From positions 37,339,554 to 37,403,553 of the forward strand of contig OX485803.1 of NCBI GenBank assembly GCA_950295325.1: a stretch of DNA of 64,000 bases. The letters run 5' to 3'. Both the position numbers and the translations under genes were made by a program. Origin of the DNA: Polytrichum commune. Taxonomy: Eukaryota; Streptophyta; Polytrichopsida; Polytrichales; Polytrichaceae. The notes beneath the pieces were generated by a model, which worked only from the letters and a program-made list of their open reading frames with translations, was not told the origin of the DNA and did not search any database. Shown here one piece after another: positions 1 through 13,029 of the stretch. Numbering within the stretch: position 1 is the stretch's first letter; each line of letters starts with the position of its first letter.

Positions 1-3000
1 CACCAATCCCCACCCTTAAATATACTAGGACAACTACACACCACAAAACAATATGGCAAATACACAAACTACTACTCTCCCACTTAACAACATGAGACAC
101 ATCACTAGGAACGCATATACCCACCTTAGAGTACCCCCCTTCCTTTTCCCCTGAGAATACAATCCCTACATTCATGCTTATGCACCACAAGGCCATACCA
201 ATGCCTTGCGGACTCGGATCATACATCTTAGTCATCACCACCGCCTCCTCATGAAAATGAAAACGAAGCAACAAACGGGGAAGACAGAAAGTGACGGCAA
301 TGCGAAGATACTAGGATTGGTAGATTTACGACGTTTTCAAGGTCTCGAATTGGCGACGTGGCCTCACCAGAGGCCAAAACCCTAGTTCGCCTCCCATAGA
401 CTTCTTCTCGATGAACCAAAACACACACACACGCACGCACACATGTCTCTATACCACACAAAACCTAAGCCTACAATTCATTGAAATCACCTTTTGCCAA
501 GACAGCGGCCCCACCACTCCGAGTCAAGGAAAAGAAAAGAAAAACCCAAATTTCAAACATTGGTGGACACTCTAGAAAATGTTGGTTGGTGTATCACACG
601 CACTATCCTCACAACATGCATTTGTGGAGGCATCCACACAAATAATATTACCACCCTATTTGAACAATGCTACATCCCCTTAATGCCCATTCATGAATAC
701 AACACAACCATTTGATAGCCATTAAATATATCACCTTACTCATGTTGAACAAACATAAATCATATAACCAACAACAACCAATAATTTCAACCTAAGCAAC
801 CACCAACACTAAACAACCACCAAAACCCCAAGGGTACCTACTTAAATAGCTTAGATATAGAGACAAACAACACCCCATAGTCACCTCTAAGGTTCAAACC
901 CAACATAAATCGCAATAGACCTAGGCACAATGTCTCTATAACACACCGGAGTTACACACAATGACACAAAACACCCAACAAACCAACCCCTCGATCCAAC
1001 AAATGCTCCACTACCCCTCTCCCTTGTATTTGGTCACCCATAAGGACCACATCCGATAGGAGGCAGTAGCACCTATCCCACCCCCATGCTCAATAAATCC
1101 GACTCATGGTTCACATATGAGTTCGCGGCTATGATCAAAGTGAAGTGTCCTTCATTTATGCCAACACCTATGGTTGACATTGTGTACGTCTCTATGGACT
1201 ATTACTACTATAACAACAATACACGTAAATTATTATTTTATTGTGATTGCAATATAGGTGAGTAAAGGAAGTTATAAGTTTTTGTAATATGGTTATGACT
1301 CAAGGTAGTGTGCATGGGGGAAAAGGCAACCTATTTGTGAAGGCAACCTAATTACACATATATGCGTAATAAACCTGGCTTGTCATACCTCTTGTGAAAC
1401 AAAGGGGGGGGGGTGTGCTCACTTGTGCATTTCATACTTTGGTTCACATCACCTAAGGTAAGTGGTCTTAAAATGGACATTTTTCCTCTCTATACCTATT
1501 GCTCATAGGATATGAAACATGTGATTGGTATGAGATGATTAACAATTCCAAAGCATGTCCGTAGCCACTTTTCTTCATAGCATTATTCAACCATGTGGGT
1601 TGATTCCATGACCTTGGAATATGTCAATTAAATTCTACAGGCCCCTTAAGAAAGTAAGAATATTTGTTTATTGTTCATACATTTAGGCTAACACTTGAAA
1701 ATTTGGGTGGAGTTATACTCCCAACACTATTCACATGAAACATCGTTCATCCGGGTATTATTCATTAAAAATACTATTCATAGCAGCACTATCACTAAAA
1801 ACACTGACACTATTCACACTATTCCTAAAATTCATACACCACTATTCATTTTCGTACCAACATTTTTGTTTCTCCCAATTTTCTAAGTTTCTTTCATGAA
1901 CGTAAGAAAGTGGAGGCCCATGTTAGATGCTAAATATAGAATGCAACACAACCATGCATCTAAATGATGTTATGTCATGATTTTTGGAGCTCCTATGAGT
2001 ATCCTATTCAACATATGTCTTTTTGGTAACCACTTTTACATTTATACCCAACCATTCACCAATCAAATAAAAATGTCCGTTTAAGACACGGCATTGAATT
2101 AGGCACATATTCTACTTTATCATGTGAGTGCATTTAAAAAACTTTCCCTTCCCACATGATAAAGTAGAATATAAACTTTTTAATTGGTTTTCAATAGACT
2201 AATCAAACACTATTGATCATGAATTAAGGGTCAATTTGTTACAAAATAGAAACATTAAGGTATACAATATTTCTTCGTGGTTTGCCCTCCCCTTTGACAA
2301 GTGTCACGAAACTTTGTAATTAGATTTTGGTTCATGACCACAAGGAGTGTTGTGAAAACATACCCCTCCCAAGTTTATTGTCAACTATGTTTCAATTGGA
2401 TCTCACTTAAAAAAATATGGGTATGTTTGGCTAAGAATAAAAATCTCCATGATAGACAATATTGATAAGCGTGTTTTCACTTTCCCATGGCAGGGTTACA
2501 AAACTTTACCCCTCGTTAGTAATCCCCTCTTTTAGTATTTGGGTATCAATCCCGGGGGGGGGGGGGGGCTTAAGATTAGTGACAAGCATGTTAGGGGGTC
2601 CATTAAAAAATAATCTCCAACTAATCCATGGCTCAATCATCCAAACCTAGTCCCACTATATTGATCCCGGGTTCGAGGTGCCAATTATTCAACTACAAAA
2701 ATGGAACTTATAAGCTTTAAAGGGTTCTCGACATTTTCACCTTGAACTTCCATGAATTCTTTGCTACACGTGTGTATCTTCTTTGACTGTGTTTTGGGAA
2801 CATAGACAAGAGCAATATTTCTTCTATATGTCATTTGGAGATGTAGTGATTTGGAGGGTAAGCTTTGACTGGGTAGTGTCAAATGACAACTATCGACTCT
2901 TGAAAATGAAGGTTATGTTGCTATATTGTGTGCACAATTTTGACCATTGGATTGGTTTATGAATGGTCACGTTCAGTTAGCAATTACAAATCACAAAGAT

Positions 3001-3419
3001 TCGCATGACCAAAATTCCAATGTTGGAGTAGAGATGCATATAAAGCAATTCAAAGGAGACAAAACTCCTTTTGTTGCATCACAAAACACTGTGATCAACA
3101 CAAGGCCAACGGACTCACATTCATGCCGGTACTTTGATATGGGCGTATTATTTTATTTTATTTTATTTTAAAGTAATTCAAACTGAAGGTTCTCTTTCTA
3201 TCAAAACGATCACATGTGATGATTTTTTTTTTGGATCCACGATTGCATTCATTGATGTAAAATGGCACCTAATTACAGGAGAAATTCGCACCTGAACTGA
3301 CTGTGAGATCCTTTCATCTCGACCGTCTAAGCGATGCATTTCAGTTCTAATGTTCTTGCAGGGACCGATCACCAATGGAAACTGAGGTTCTGATCACATC
3401 CAAAATGTGTACTAATAAC
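1..3419. other. Gene-free left edge
   Basis: AT-rich with no credible coding frame. It holds a partial arm of the long-arm element (353-414), the 20-bp hairpin at 2107-2172 and a run of 15 G at 2554-2568. 1450-1580 has a diverged relative at about 60765-60900 (CTAAGGTAAGTGG, GATGTGAAACATG-type blocks). Confidence 0.5.
2107..2172. repeat. Perfect 20-bp inverted repeat
   Basis: Arms ATATTCTACTTTATCATGTG (2107-2126) and the exact inverse (2153-2172) flank a 26-nt loop. No gene is nearby. Confidence 0.7.
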
Positions 3420-3910
3420 GGCCACTTCACACACGAGACTGAGAGCCCGTGACCTTTTCACTTCAAGCACTCTCATTGGTGGAAAAGGCGGAGCCGGTCC
3501 AAGTTTGCTTCCCACTACGCTTGAGGGACCAATGGAAGTATGCGAATACAAGATGGATGCAAAGTCTACATGGATTCCTACATGGCATCAAACGGATCAT
3601 GTTTCATGGTCACTTGGACTATTTTCAACAACCATCTCTTGGAGGTAGGTCTAACACAAAAATGGGAGACCATGGCACTCCAAACACTCCCAACCGTTGA
3701 TTTATTCTATTTCATCATGCGTGAGGACCCGCATGGACAAAATTTCATTGAAGTAGACTTCGGCCCAGTCACATATGACTTCACAATACACTTGAGGGTC
3801 CGTGATCACACTACGTGATTCTAGAGGTGTGTTGGGACGGCCTTTGGGCATTTTCTTTTGGGCTCTCACAATTTGATGGTCATTGCTCTTGGCTCGTGCG
3901 TGAGGTGACC
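3420..3910 (+). mobile_element. Tourist-like MITE, copy A1 (491 bp)
   Basis: Ends are GGCCACTTCACACACGAG and its inverted counterpart CTCGTGCGTGAGGTGACC. The interior carries the family blocks CACTCTCATTGGTGGAAAAG, then ATGGATTCCTACATGGCATC, TCTTGGAGGTAGG and GTGTTGGGACGGCC. There is no transposase. The target duplication is degraded here (AAC left, TTA right). Confidence 0.8.
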
Positions 3911-4013
3911 TTAATACTCTGGGAACTTCCAAAGTTCCCAGTGGTCATGAATTAGGTTTATTAGCAAGATTAGTCAAAATGTGGGAATGAATTGGCCACT
4001 CACGCAAGAATCA

Positions 4014-4352
4014 GGGCTACTTCACACACGAGGTTGTAGGCATGTGATCATTGCATTCTAAAATCTCTCATTGGTCACAAAGGCCAAGACCTTCCAAGTT
4101 CACATCGCACTAGAAGGTGCATGGTAACGACCCAAAGAAACTATCGTGGATGAAAAGTCTACATGGATTCCTACATGGCATATTTTAAATAATGTTTCAC
4201 GGTATGCCATAATTCGCCTCAAATCCACCTCCAAGGACTATGCTTGACACAAATTTCAGCAAACCATGTCAATATCAATATGCCTTTGGGTGAGAATCAA
4301 GGGCCCTTACAAGTACATGGTCACGGCCCTTGACTCGCATGTGAAGTGGCCC
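4014..4352 (+). mobile_element. Tourist-like MITE, copy A2, short subfamily (339 bp)
   Basis: Ends are GGGCTACTTCACACACGAG and CTCGCATGTGAAGTGGCCC, flanked by TCA and TTA. The interior differs from the 500-bp copies and resembles copy A6 (shared ATGGATTCCTACATGGCAT and GGGCCCTTACA-like blocks), so it belongs to a second subfamily. Confidence 0.7.
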
Positions 4353-7300
4353 TTAGGAATCGAAAAGAACGTTCATCCAACTTGCTAGTGACCCTAATAT
4401 TCATTGTAGAGGTGCAAATTACTATAATTTCATTAATCGGTTAGTAATTGTTCTCCTCCAATATAGACAAGAAAATTCAGTCAAGACTCACCTAGTTGTG
4501 CGACGCTACTTGTACCTTACTTCGACCGACACTAAGTTGCAAGCGTCCATGAACCCATATCCAAGCTCAATATGGAAGCTTATAGGTAATCAAGGCTATG
4601 TGCACTTTTATTCCTCACTAAAAGGGTCATGCTTGACATTGTTGAACAATGTTTATTGATTGAGCACATAGTTCAATTTATTTTCAACACATGTCTTGGC
4701 TTCATTTACTTATTTGGATCATTAATATTGTAGTTCTTTGCACCCATGCAAATGAAGTAAGCTCGTGGGGCATCCAACATTGTCCCTCCTCACAACACAT
4801 GTGCATATAAATTACAAAGCATAAAGAATGTAGTTGTAAGAAACCATTTTCATGGGCATCTGCTCCACTTTTAGCCCTTCATTGCTGTCCATTGGCAATT
4901 TTCACCACCGTCATGGAGCCAACGGCCTCAAGGTTCATGCCAAGTTCTATAGGATAAATGTGTCTAATTTGGTGCCTCGTCTTAAACATACACCTATATT
5001 TGAGTGGTGAATGGTTGAATGTGGATCTAAGAAGGGTCAGTGAAAGACAAATGATCAAAAAAGAAAATTCAAAATGTAGTAACCATTCTAGATACAACAA
5101 TCCATATAATTACATAATTTATATAATTTATTAATAACTTTAAGAACCTTCACTTTGACAATGAATAAGTTGTGTACACGAGCTCCAAACATTACAAGGA
5201 AAGTGGCTATGAACACGATTTGAATTTGCTAATCATGTCATATCCTACGAGAAGTAGTTGTAGTAAGAAAAGTGGGGGCACCATTTCGGACAATAACCTA
5301 TAATATTTTCAATGGATGCAAAACATATGTGGAATCCCACGTGGCAATCATGGATAATGTTGGTGTGGATTGCAAGGGATTTTTTCAGGACGGCTCCTGA
5401 AGGTAGGTTGGGTGGAATGTGTGGCAGGCCCCAATGGAGAACCAATGACAAACTTATTAAAACTACATATTCTAATACTATTCATATTTAATTTAGAATG
5501 TGATTATTGGAGCTATTGCATAAGGTTGCCTTGTGTGTAACTATCACGTAGTAATTTTCCACAATGCATTGTTTTTTTTTTGGTCTATTGTGTATTAAGT
5601 ATTGTGAATCCTCAAAACTTGTTGAATTCAACATATACAAGCACAAATACATAAGCAAAGTTATAAACACTTACTTTCTTTTCTCCTCCATGAAGCATTC
5701 TCATGTCTAATGAAAATATTGTGAGATGTTTTTTATGATCCCATTTTGGGTTCACACTAATGTCTTGTGACCTCCAAATGACTTTGGGTTATAGTCCATG
5801 GACTTCTCTATGGTCTCATTTGAGAAGTGAGGTACCATGGCCTTTGGTATAAACATACCCTTAGAAAGTTTTCCTCTTGCAATGGGAAAATAATGAATTG
5901 TAGTGCATGAAAGCCATCAAGCCATGGCTCTTGAGAATCTTTAAATCCTCATAGGTTGAGAGTGTTCACATGCCCCTGCTTTAGGTTTACATGAGGGTGG
6001 TTCTAGACTATAACCCATAACATCTTCAATGCATGAATATCTACATGGAATCCCACATGACATGTATGGATAATGTTGGCTAGAATTGTATGGATTTTTA
6101 TTCGGATGACTCTTGAAGATAGGCATGACAAAATTTGCAGCGAGAATTTAGGTTTACACTAAGGGCTTGTGCCCTCCATAAAACTTTGGGATGCAGTCCA
6201 AGGACTTTTGTATGGTCTCATCTAAAAAACGGGGTACCATAGTCCTTATCACCTAATGCCTTTGTAAGGTAAACATGCCCTTAGTAAGGTTCCGTCTTGC
6301 AATGGGGAAACAATGACAAACACAACGCTCCCACTTACGATACAATAGGTTTCTAAACAAAAGAGAACAAAAGCAAAAGAAGACGTTTGACACTAAAGCA
6401 CCCCCAATGAGCTTTTACCTTGTAGTTAACTTGGAAGTTAAAAATATGAAAAATCCTCATTAACATTGAGGTGATAATTTGTATGATGTACTATTCGAGG
6501 GGGCCTTTGTCATTTTGAAATTGAGCTCAAAACAATGTGCTAATTTTAGCTAATTGATTGGTGTATTCTCATTTCACAAGTATTCATACATATTCAAACT
6601 AAATAAGCGTAATTAATCTTTCAAAGATTTTAGATACCATAATAGGCACCAAGTTGGCCTTAGGCCTTGCACTTAATTAGGCTTAATTAGGTTTAATTAA
6701 GCGTACTTCGCTTGAATGTGTATGCACACTTATAAAATCTTACTTGTGAAAGGAGAAGATACTTATAAGATATATAAAGACACATTAACTAAAATTATCA
6801 AAGTATTATAAGCTCAATTTTAAAATGGAAAAGGCCCTTTAAAATGGTAAGTCACAAAACTTATCACCTCAATGTTGATGAGGAATTTTTCGTATCTTTA
6901 ACTTCCAAATTAATTACATACTTTATTGACGGTTTCACTTTGGGAATGAAATCCCAATCAATCCCTTATCTACTAAATGGAAGTGAACATATATATTGGA
7001 CTATGGGCCTTGAAGTTGAGGTGCACTGAACATGAGTTTTGTGAACTCGACAGCCTTCAAGAATGCAAGGAGAACTTTTTTTCTTTTTCTTTTAAAAAAA
7101 AAGTTGAGCGAGACGGAAAACTTTTTTCGATCGGGTCCAAAACAATTTTTCTGGGACTGCCCGAGGTTTGCAAGTCACGGGCCCCGGCTCTTATCCTATT
7201 CAAGGGGCCCTTCATTAAAAAGCTTGTTGGGGGTGCTTTAGAATCTGCCAAAGAAGACTCGGTGATTCAATGAGCTCAGAAGAGTCCCCCTCCTGTGTTA

Positions 7301-7669
7301 TTGTCTCCCTCACACTGTCCAGGTGTCATCAAGCCATTGGTGAGCACCTCAATTGTGCCTATTGTGGTGATGTCTAGGTTATAATTTTCCGGATACCTGC
7401 TCATGCTGAGGGTGGGGAAGCATCTAGAACAGTTGTTGTGGTGACCAATTTTAAGAAACATCCACCACCGAAATCAAATCCAACGCAATAATATGGCCAC
7501 AAAGCTACTATAAGCTCTTTCGCCTCCCATCGCCCTCGGTTTCTCAAAGGAATTTTACTATGTATAGGCTCCCATCTACCCACCATGATAATAATACACA
7601 ACAACAACGCCTTTGCTTTGTTCCTTGCTTGTTTAATATTGTGACTCATGTTGCCTTAGAGTCAACTTA
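4353..7669. repeat. Gene-free stretch with diverged tandem duplication
   Basis: Segments 5280-5420 and 5995-6125 match (TGGATAATGTTGG, GAATCCCAC), and 5745-5895 matches 6147-6315 (GGTACCAT, AAACATACCC/AAACATGCCC, CTTGCAATGGG). An ancient tandem duplication of several hundred bp explains both. The open frames around 6977-7273 cross A- and T-runs and are not genes. Confidence 0.5.
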
Positions 7670-8035
7670 GGGCCACTTCACACACGAGCCAAGAGCCGTG
7701 ACCGTGAGAGATTGTGAGAGCCCAAATGAAAGTGTCCAAAGGCCGTCCCAACACACCCCCGAAATCGTGTAGTAGCATGGTCATGTCACGGACCCTCAAG
7801 TGTAGTGTGAAGTCGTATGTGACTGGGCCCTTGACCAAATGCTATTTCAACGAATCTCTATTTGTGCAAGGTCTTCCCACATGATAAAATATAATAAATC
7901 AATGGTTGTGAGGTTTCACATACTCCGTTGGTCCCTCAATCATCGTGGGAAGCGGACTTGCACCACCTTTTCCACCAATGAGAGTGCTTAAAGTATAATG
8001 GTCATGGGCTCTCAGTCTCGTGTGTGAAGTGGCCC
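7670..8035 (-). mobile_element. Tourist-like MITE, copy A3, internal deletion (366 bp)
   Basis: The terminal inverted repeats GGGCCACTTCACACACGAG / CTCGTGTGTGAAGTGGCCC are perfect. Flanks are TTA and TAA. Compared with A4, about 130 bp of the middle is missing between the GGTTGTGAG and CACATACTCC blocks, so it is a deletion derivative of the 500-bp form in reverse orientation. Confidence 0.75.
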
Positions 8036-8513
8036 TAAGATTTCAACTACGCCATGTCACATTTTTTTCCATACAAATTTCACAGTTAAATAAATACCAT
8101 ATTCACAAGATTCCATACTTCTAATATACACGCGATTTTAGTTTACGATTTCTCAATATTTTTTCATGATTGTTGTAATTTAAAGCACGACTTTGATGTT
8201 TTATGATCATTAATAATCATTTTTATCGTTGTAAAAGGTATGTTGGAATATGATAATTATCAATATAGCACTTAGATTGCTTTAAATAAATCTTTGAAGG
8301 AGACAATTACCATACATGAGTGATGAAATTGAGGGGTGCAATATATGGTGGACTATATGGACCTGTGCATGACCAGTCCTTTGCATTGTGCACAATAACA
8401 CATCACTTTAATGTGGTCTCTTGGGCTCATGTGGTGTCCCCATTATTTTCCGAAAATGGTGGGAACGGTGGAGCAACGGCCAGTACCACCACCATGTTGT
8501 ATGTTGTAAGGTA

Positions 8514-8893
8514 GAAGGGTCTTAAGTAACTCATTTTCTTAATCGGATCCCTAGATTTGTTTAGTATGTGGTTTGGCAAGGATGAAAGAGCACACATCAT
8601 TAAGACAAATGTTTTAAATCATTGGACCACGTCTTCAAATATTGATAATTTCTCTACACTCAATAGTGACCACAATTGAGAAGACATGTGTGTTCGGTCA
8701 AGAAATCAACAAACATGCACTTTTGATAATTATAACTAAATTAGGGAGGCATGATTTTTAATAAGGTTTTTGCATACGTTTCATCATAGATTTGCTAAAG
8801 CAACATGAGTATTGGTGTGTGAATATAATCGGTAGAAGTTGGAGAACATGAAAAGTGAACCAAATAACACCCACATACCTTAATTTAGATGGG
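8514..8893 (+). repeat. Family C element, single-unit copy
   Basis: AAGGTAGAAGGGTCTTAAG at the left and ACACCCACATACCTTAAT at the right match the nested copy at 49912-50484, but the central 182-bp block is present once. No ORF. Confidence 0.55.
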
Positions 8894-8919
8894 CTCAAGC
8901 AATAAATGGGTCAGCCCCT

Positions 8920-9760
8920 AGCTGCTCAAGCCTTCATATTCCATTTTCAAGCATTTCTAGCACCAGTGCTAGAAATTTATGTTATGTAGACAAGTAGGTC
9001 CTAATTTTTGAATAATATTCAAAAATAGAATCGTACAAATGTGAACTAGACTACCATATATTCTTGATGTGAAAATTTGAAGTCAATTAGACCACATTTT
9101 CTAAGCTAGGTGAATGTATGGACATGGCCTTGATCTACAATTTATTTTTTTATTTTTATCATGACCATTTTTGTCATGCTACAAATTTTAGAAAGTTAGC
9201 AAATTTGCCATAATATGTTATGTGGATGAAAAGTGAGTAACTTTTAGAACATATGGGGTTCTTTTGAGAGCATAAACAAATGAAGTCCATCACCTTCAAA
9301 GTTGGAGGGGCCACACGAGGTCAATTTGAGAGATTTCCCCTTTTTCATGGAGTAAGGAACATGTGCATCAATTTTTCCCAAAGCCATCCGGTCAAGTTAT
9401 GCACAACCGTCACCTTGATCTAAGGGGGGAAAACCCCACCCAAATTGGACATCATATGTGAAAGATATTGGCTTCTAAATTTGGCTCCTAAATTTGGGGT
9501 CTCACATTTGGGCAACACTTGGAACCGCCTCCCAAATCAAGCAATGCCAACCTAACAAATATTTCTACATGCTTGGAGTTTGAGGTTTTTATATGTTGTT
9601 ATAGCCCACATGGTAGTGAACATTGCCCGACAGCATTAGATACCTTCCATCCATGTAGACTGCCACCTAGTGGGTCGACACACCATTGGAATAGTAGGTG
9701 GCGACCTGTTTTGGGTTGCAGGAGCATTCAAAGGTGAAGGTTAGTCGTGACCAACTTTCG
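8920..9760 (+). repeat. Family D dispersed repeat, copy 1 (about 840 bp)
   Basis: Aligns with 51690-52510 over most of its length. Shared blocks include CATATTCC/CACATTCCATTTTC, TTATGTTATGTAG, GCAATGCCAACCTAACAAA and CATGCTTGGAGT. No coding region and no clear ends. It lies next to a family C copy, as does copy 2. Confidence 0.55.
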
Positions 9761-9820
9761 ATTGTATCTCGTCAAAATTACGCTCCCTTGAATGACTTGA
9801 AAATTTGGAGACTCTAATTA

Positions 9821-10323
9821 GGGCCACTTTGCACACTAGCCAAGAGCTATGACCATGAAGTTGTGAGAGCCCAAATGAAAGTGTCCAAAGGCCGTCCCAA
9901 GACACCTCCAAAATCAAGTAGTGTGATCATGGGCCCTCAAGTGTTGTGTGAAGTCATATGTGACCAGACCCTCAACCAAATGCTATTTCGATGAATTTCT
10001 ATTCATGCGGGTCCTCACACATATTAAAATAGATTAAATCAATGGTTGTGAGCGTTTGGAATGCCATGGTCTCCTGGTTTTGTGTTACGCCAATCTCCAA
10101 GAGGTGGTTTTAGAAATTAGTCCAAGTGACCATGAAACACGATCCATTGGATGCCATGTAAGACTCCATGTAGACTTTACATCCATCTCACATTCACATA
10201 CTCCAATTGGTCCCTCAAGCGTAGTGTGAAGTGGCGAACTTGGACCGGCTGCACCTTTTCCACCAATGAGAGTGCTCGAAGTGACATGGTCACGGGCTCT
10301 CAGTCTCGTGTGTGAGGTGGCCC
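9821..10323 (-). mobile_element. Tourist-like MITE, copy A4 (503 bp, TTA duplication)
   Basis: Terminal repeats are GGGCCACTTTGCACACTAG and CTCGTGTGTGAGGTGGCCC. A TTA target duplication is intact on both sides (9818-9820, 10324-10326), the signature of PIF/Harbinger-type insertion. Orientation is reverse relative to A1. There is no transposase ORF; the 85-aa open frame inside is incidental. Confidence 0.82.
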
Positions 10324-11456
10324 TTAGCCCCAACTGCCACATTGAGGCACGACGGAGTCCCAGTTTCCAAAATTGAATGGACCGGAAATCAAATAAATGG
10401 GATGAACTCTAGCTAGCTCCGGTTAGTATAGATGGAAAAAATAGGTAGACCGGAATTGGTTAAGCTTATTGATAACCGGCTTTTGACGCCTTTTTCTGGA
10501 GGAAATTTACTTATGTACACGGAGTGGAGTCTAACAACCCCAAATTCGTCAAGCCTTCAAGTTGCTCACTACTTGCCTAACTTAGCTGCCACATTGATGT
10601 ACACATACATTGTATAGTAGGATCAATAAGAGGTCGAAGTTCCAAAATTGAAAGGTGAACAGAAATCGAGACACGGGATGAACCAATATAGTAAAGGCCA
10701 GTAGAGTGTATGTACTTACATCCTAGTAGGTTAAACAATAATAGGTAAAGCTGATTGTATGAAGGCTTTATTGATAGGAGAAGTTTCATATTAGGTGAGG
10801 CCGGCCCTGGCCCTTGGCGAGAGGGAATTATTGCATACAAGTGTAATCTCTCATTCATCCAACATATATAACACGCCTTAAAATAGCATGTACTTTGGAG
10901 GTTATTGTTTTAGGCTGGTTTTTGACACCACAATCTGGTTCTAAAGACCCCGAAATTGTATATATAGTTCAAGCCATTGTTTCATACGACTCGGTCACAA
11001 ATCTAATAGGGTCAGCTTTGTCTTTTTAAATGTTGAATGGAAGAGATGCACATTTGTTTAATTTGTATGTGATAAAAATCCATCTCCCAGAGTTACGATA
11101 ATCGCATTCTCATTAAATAGTTATAGCACTGCGCGACTCCGAATAGTTAAACAGTGTGGCTCAAATCAGATGTCACCCAAGGCCCGTTTATCCCTCATAG
11201 TGATAACTTACATGCATTGTATACCTAAATTAGCTAATATAAGTTCGAGAGGCGAGCCCAAAGTTCCAAAATCGACAGGAACAGAAACCGAGACACGGGA
11301 CTCGGGAAACTACATAATATAGTAAAAGCCAGCATCATGGTCATTGTAAAGTGAGGAGTAAGTACCTCCCCAGCTACACAGTCCTTTCCAGGAACCCAAA
11401 GAGAAGCTAGCCTATTTGTTTAGAATGGACTCCTTGATATGGGCTCACCAAACTCA
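10324..11456. repeat. Gene-free stretch with a motif repeated three times
   Basis: Diverged copies at about 10355-10440, 10635-10710 and 11255-11345 share AGTTCCAAAAT(T/C)GA, a GAA(A/C)(A/T)(T/C)CGAGACACGGGA-type block and TATAGTAAA. This suggests old tandem duplication. Nothing coding is seen. Confidence 0.4.
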
Positions 11457-11929
11457 GGGCCACTTCACACACGAGACTGAGAGCCCGTGACCATTTACAC
11501 TACCTCAAGCACTCTCATTGGTGGGAAAGGCGGAGCCGGTCCAAGTTCTTTGCTTCACACTACGCTTGAGGGACCGATGGAGTTATGTGAATGCGAGATG
11601 GATGTCACGTCTACATGGATTCCTACTCGGCATCGAATGGATCATGTTTCATGGTCGCTTGGACTGTTTTCAAGAACCACCTCTTGGAGGTAGGCCTAAT
11701 ACAAAACCGGGAGATTATGGCACTTTGACCGCTCACAACCGTTGGTTTATTCTGTTTTATATGGTGTGAGGACCCATGTGAATAGACATTCATTGAAATA
11801 GCATTTGGTTGAGGGTCCGGTCACATACGACTTCACACGACACTTGAGGGCCCGTGACCACACTACATGATTTTGGAGGTGTGTTGGGACAACCTTTGGA
11901 CGGCTCTTGGCTCGTGTGTGAAGTAGCCC
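11457..11929 (+). mobile_element. Tourist-like MITE, copy A5 (473 bp)
   Basis: Ends are GGGCCACTTCACACACGAG and CTCGTGTGTGAAGTAGCCC, flanked by TCA and TCG. The internal order is the same as in A1 and A8. Short open frames inside are not genes. Confidence 0.8.
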
Positions 11930-12512
11930 TCGATACTATAATTCCAGTGCCCATGGAGAATTTCGGGCATAATTAGTCGAGATCCTAGCTGGCTTTCCAA
12001 GTCTAAGCGGTTATATGTTGACATCTTTTGGTTTTTCTTCATCGAATCAATATATATTCCATAGATTCTTTTGAAACGATGGGCAAGTTTCTTGAAGTCT
12101 TGAATTTCGGCTGGTTATTTCTCAAACGTAACTGGTCCATCTTAATGAGCATGTTCACATGTTATCGATACAAGACCATGCCTGGGATAGTGTTGGGTTA
12201 GCTTGGGAGCTAGACCCATGCACCGGGCTCAACCACTATTGTACCGCTGGCAGGGCTCGGAAAGCTCTCCCGGCTTGGAATAGCTTGGGTCTATTGTGGC
12301 CCAACTTTCAACTCCTCTATAAGAGAATCATCTATCAATACCTCACAATCTTTGACCAAATAGAATCTTAGCTTGAACTATTTCTATGTAAGATATTAGT
12401 TTTGATCAAGGAACCCATAGTTTACGAGCTCATATACAGTGAACATGTGGGACATACAATGACCCAATTTAACACCCGTTTGTGTTAGCGTTGGCATACA
12501 ACGTGTGATCAT

Positions 12513-12714
12513 CACTACTAGAAACACACGGTCTCATAACACACTTCGCATTTGACATGGGCGGTCGTTGCAACAACATGACTCCATTTACATGTGACAA
12601 GTCTATTCCACAATTGTAATTATTTGACTCGACACATGTAAACGGGATCATGTCCTATTGCTTGCCCATGTCAACTAGGAAGTGTGTTCTAGGACCCATG
12701 ATCCTAGTACACTG
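12513..12714. mobile_element. Short CACTA-like inverted-repeat element (202 bp)
   Basis: Starts CACTACTAGAAACACACGG, the usual look of plant En/Spm termini, and ends CTAGTACACTG. The arms remain inverted further in (AACACACTTCGCATTTGACA against TGTCAACTAGGAAGTGTGTT). The 3-bp flanks (CAT, ATT) do not match, so the call is tentative. Confidence 0.5.
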
Positions 12715-13029
12715 ATTATCCGAATTACTATTCAGGGTTATGCGGTGCTATGACTATTTAATTAGAATGTAATAATTTCATTTATGTTTTATAATGTCTG
12801 AACAACCTATTAAACTTTCATTAGTAACAATTGAACTCCTGAATAAGACGTTATTGCACTTTGAATAGAAACACACACTAATTGGGATAATCGGTGTAGT
12901 GCATGCTCTCTAACTAGCGGTTGTTTGTCTCCCCGTTCATTGTAGAATGCCCGGTTCGGAGTGATCATTAAAAGAAAAGCAAAAGAAAAAGAAATGAGGA
13001 TACCATACAAGACATGCCACCTTGATGAA

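Noticed and set aside
6977-7273. 98-aa frame with Lys/Phe-rich start
   Set aside because: It crosses T- and A-runs and is open in three frames and on both strands, which points to base composition rather than selection.
10085-11769. Open frames of 68-85 aa repeated in similar form at several loci (also 3449-3818 and 55169-55492)
   Set aside because: They recur only because they lie inside Tourist-like MITE copies. They differ in start and stop between copies and have no domain.
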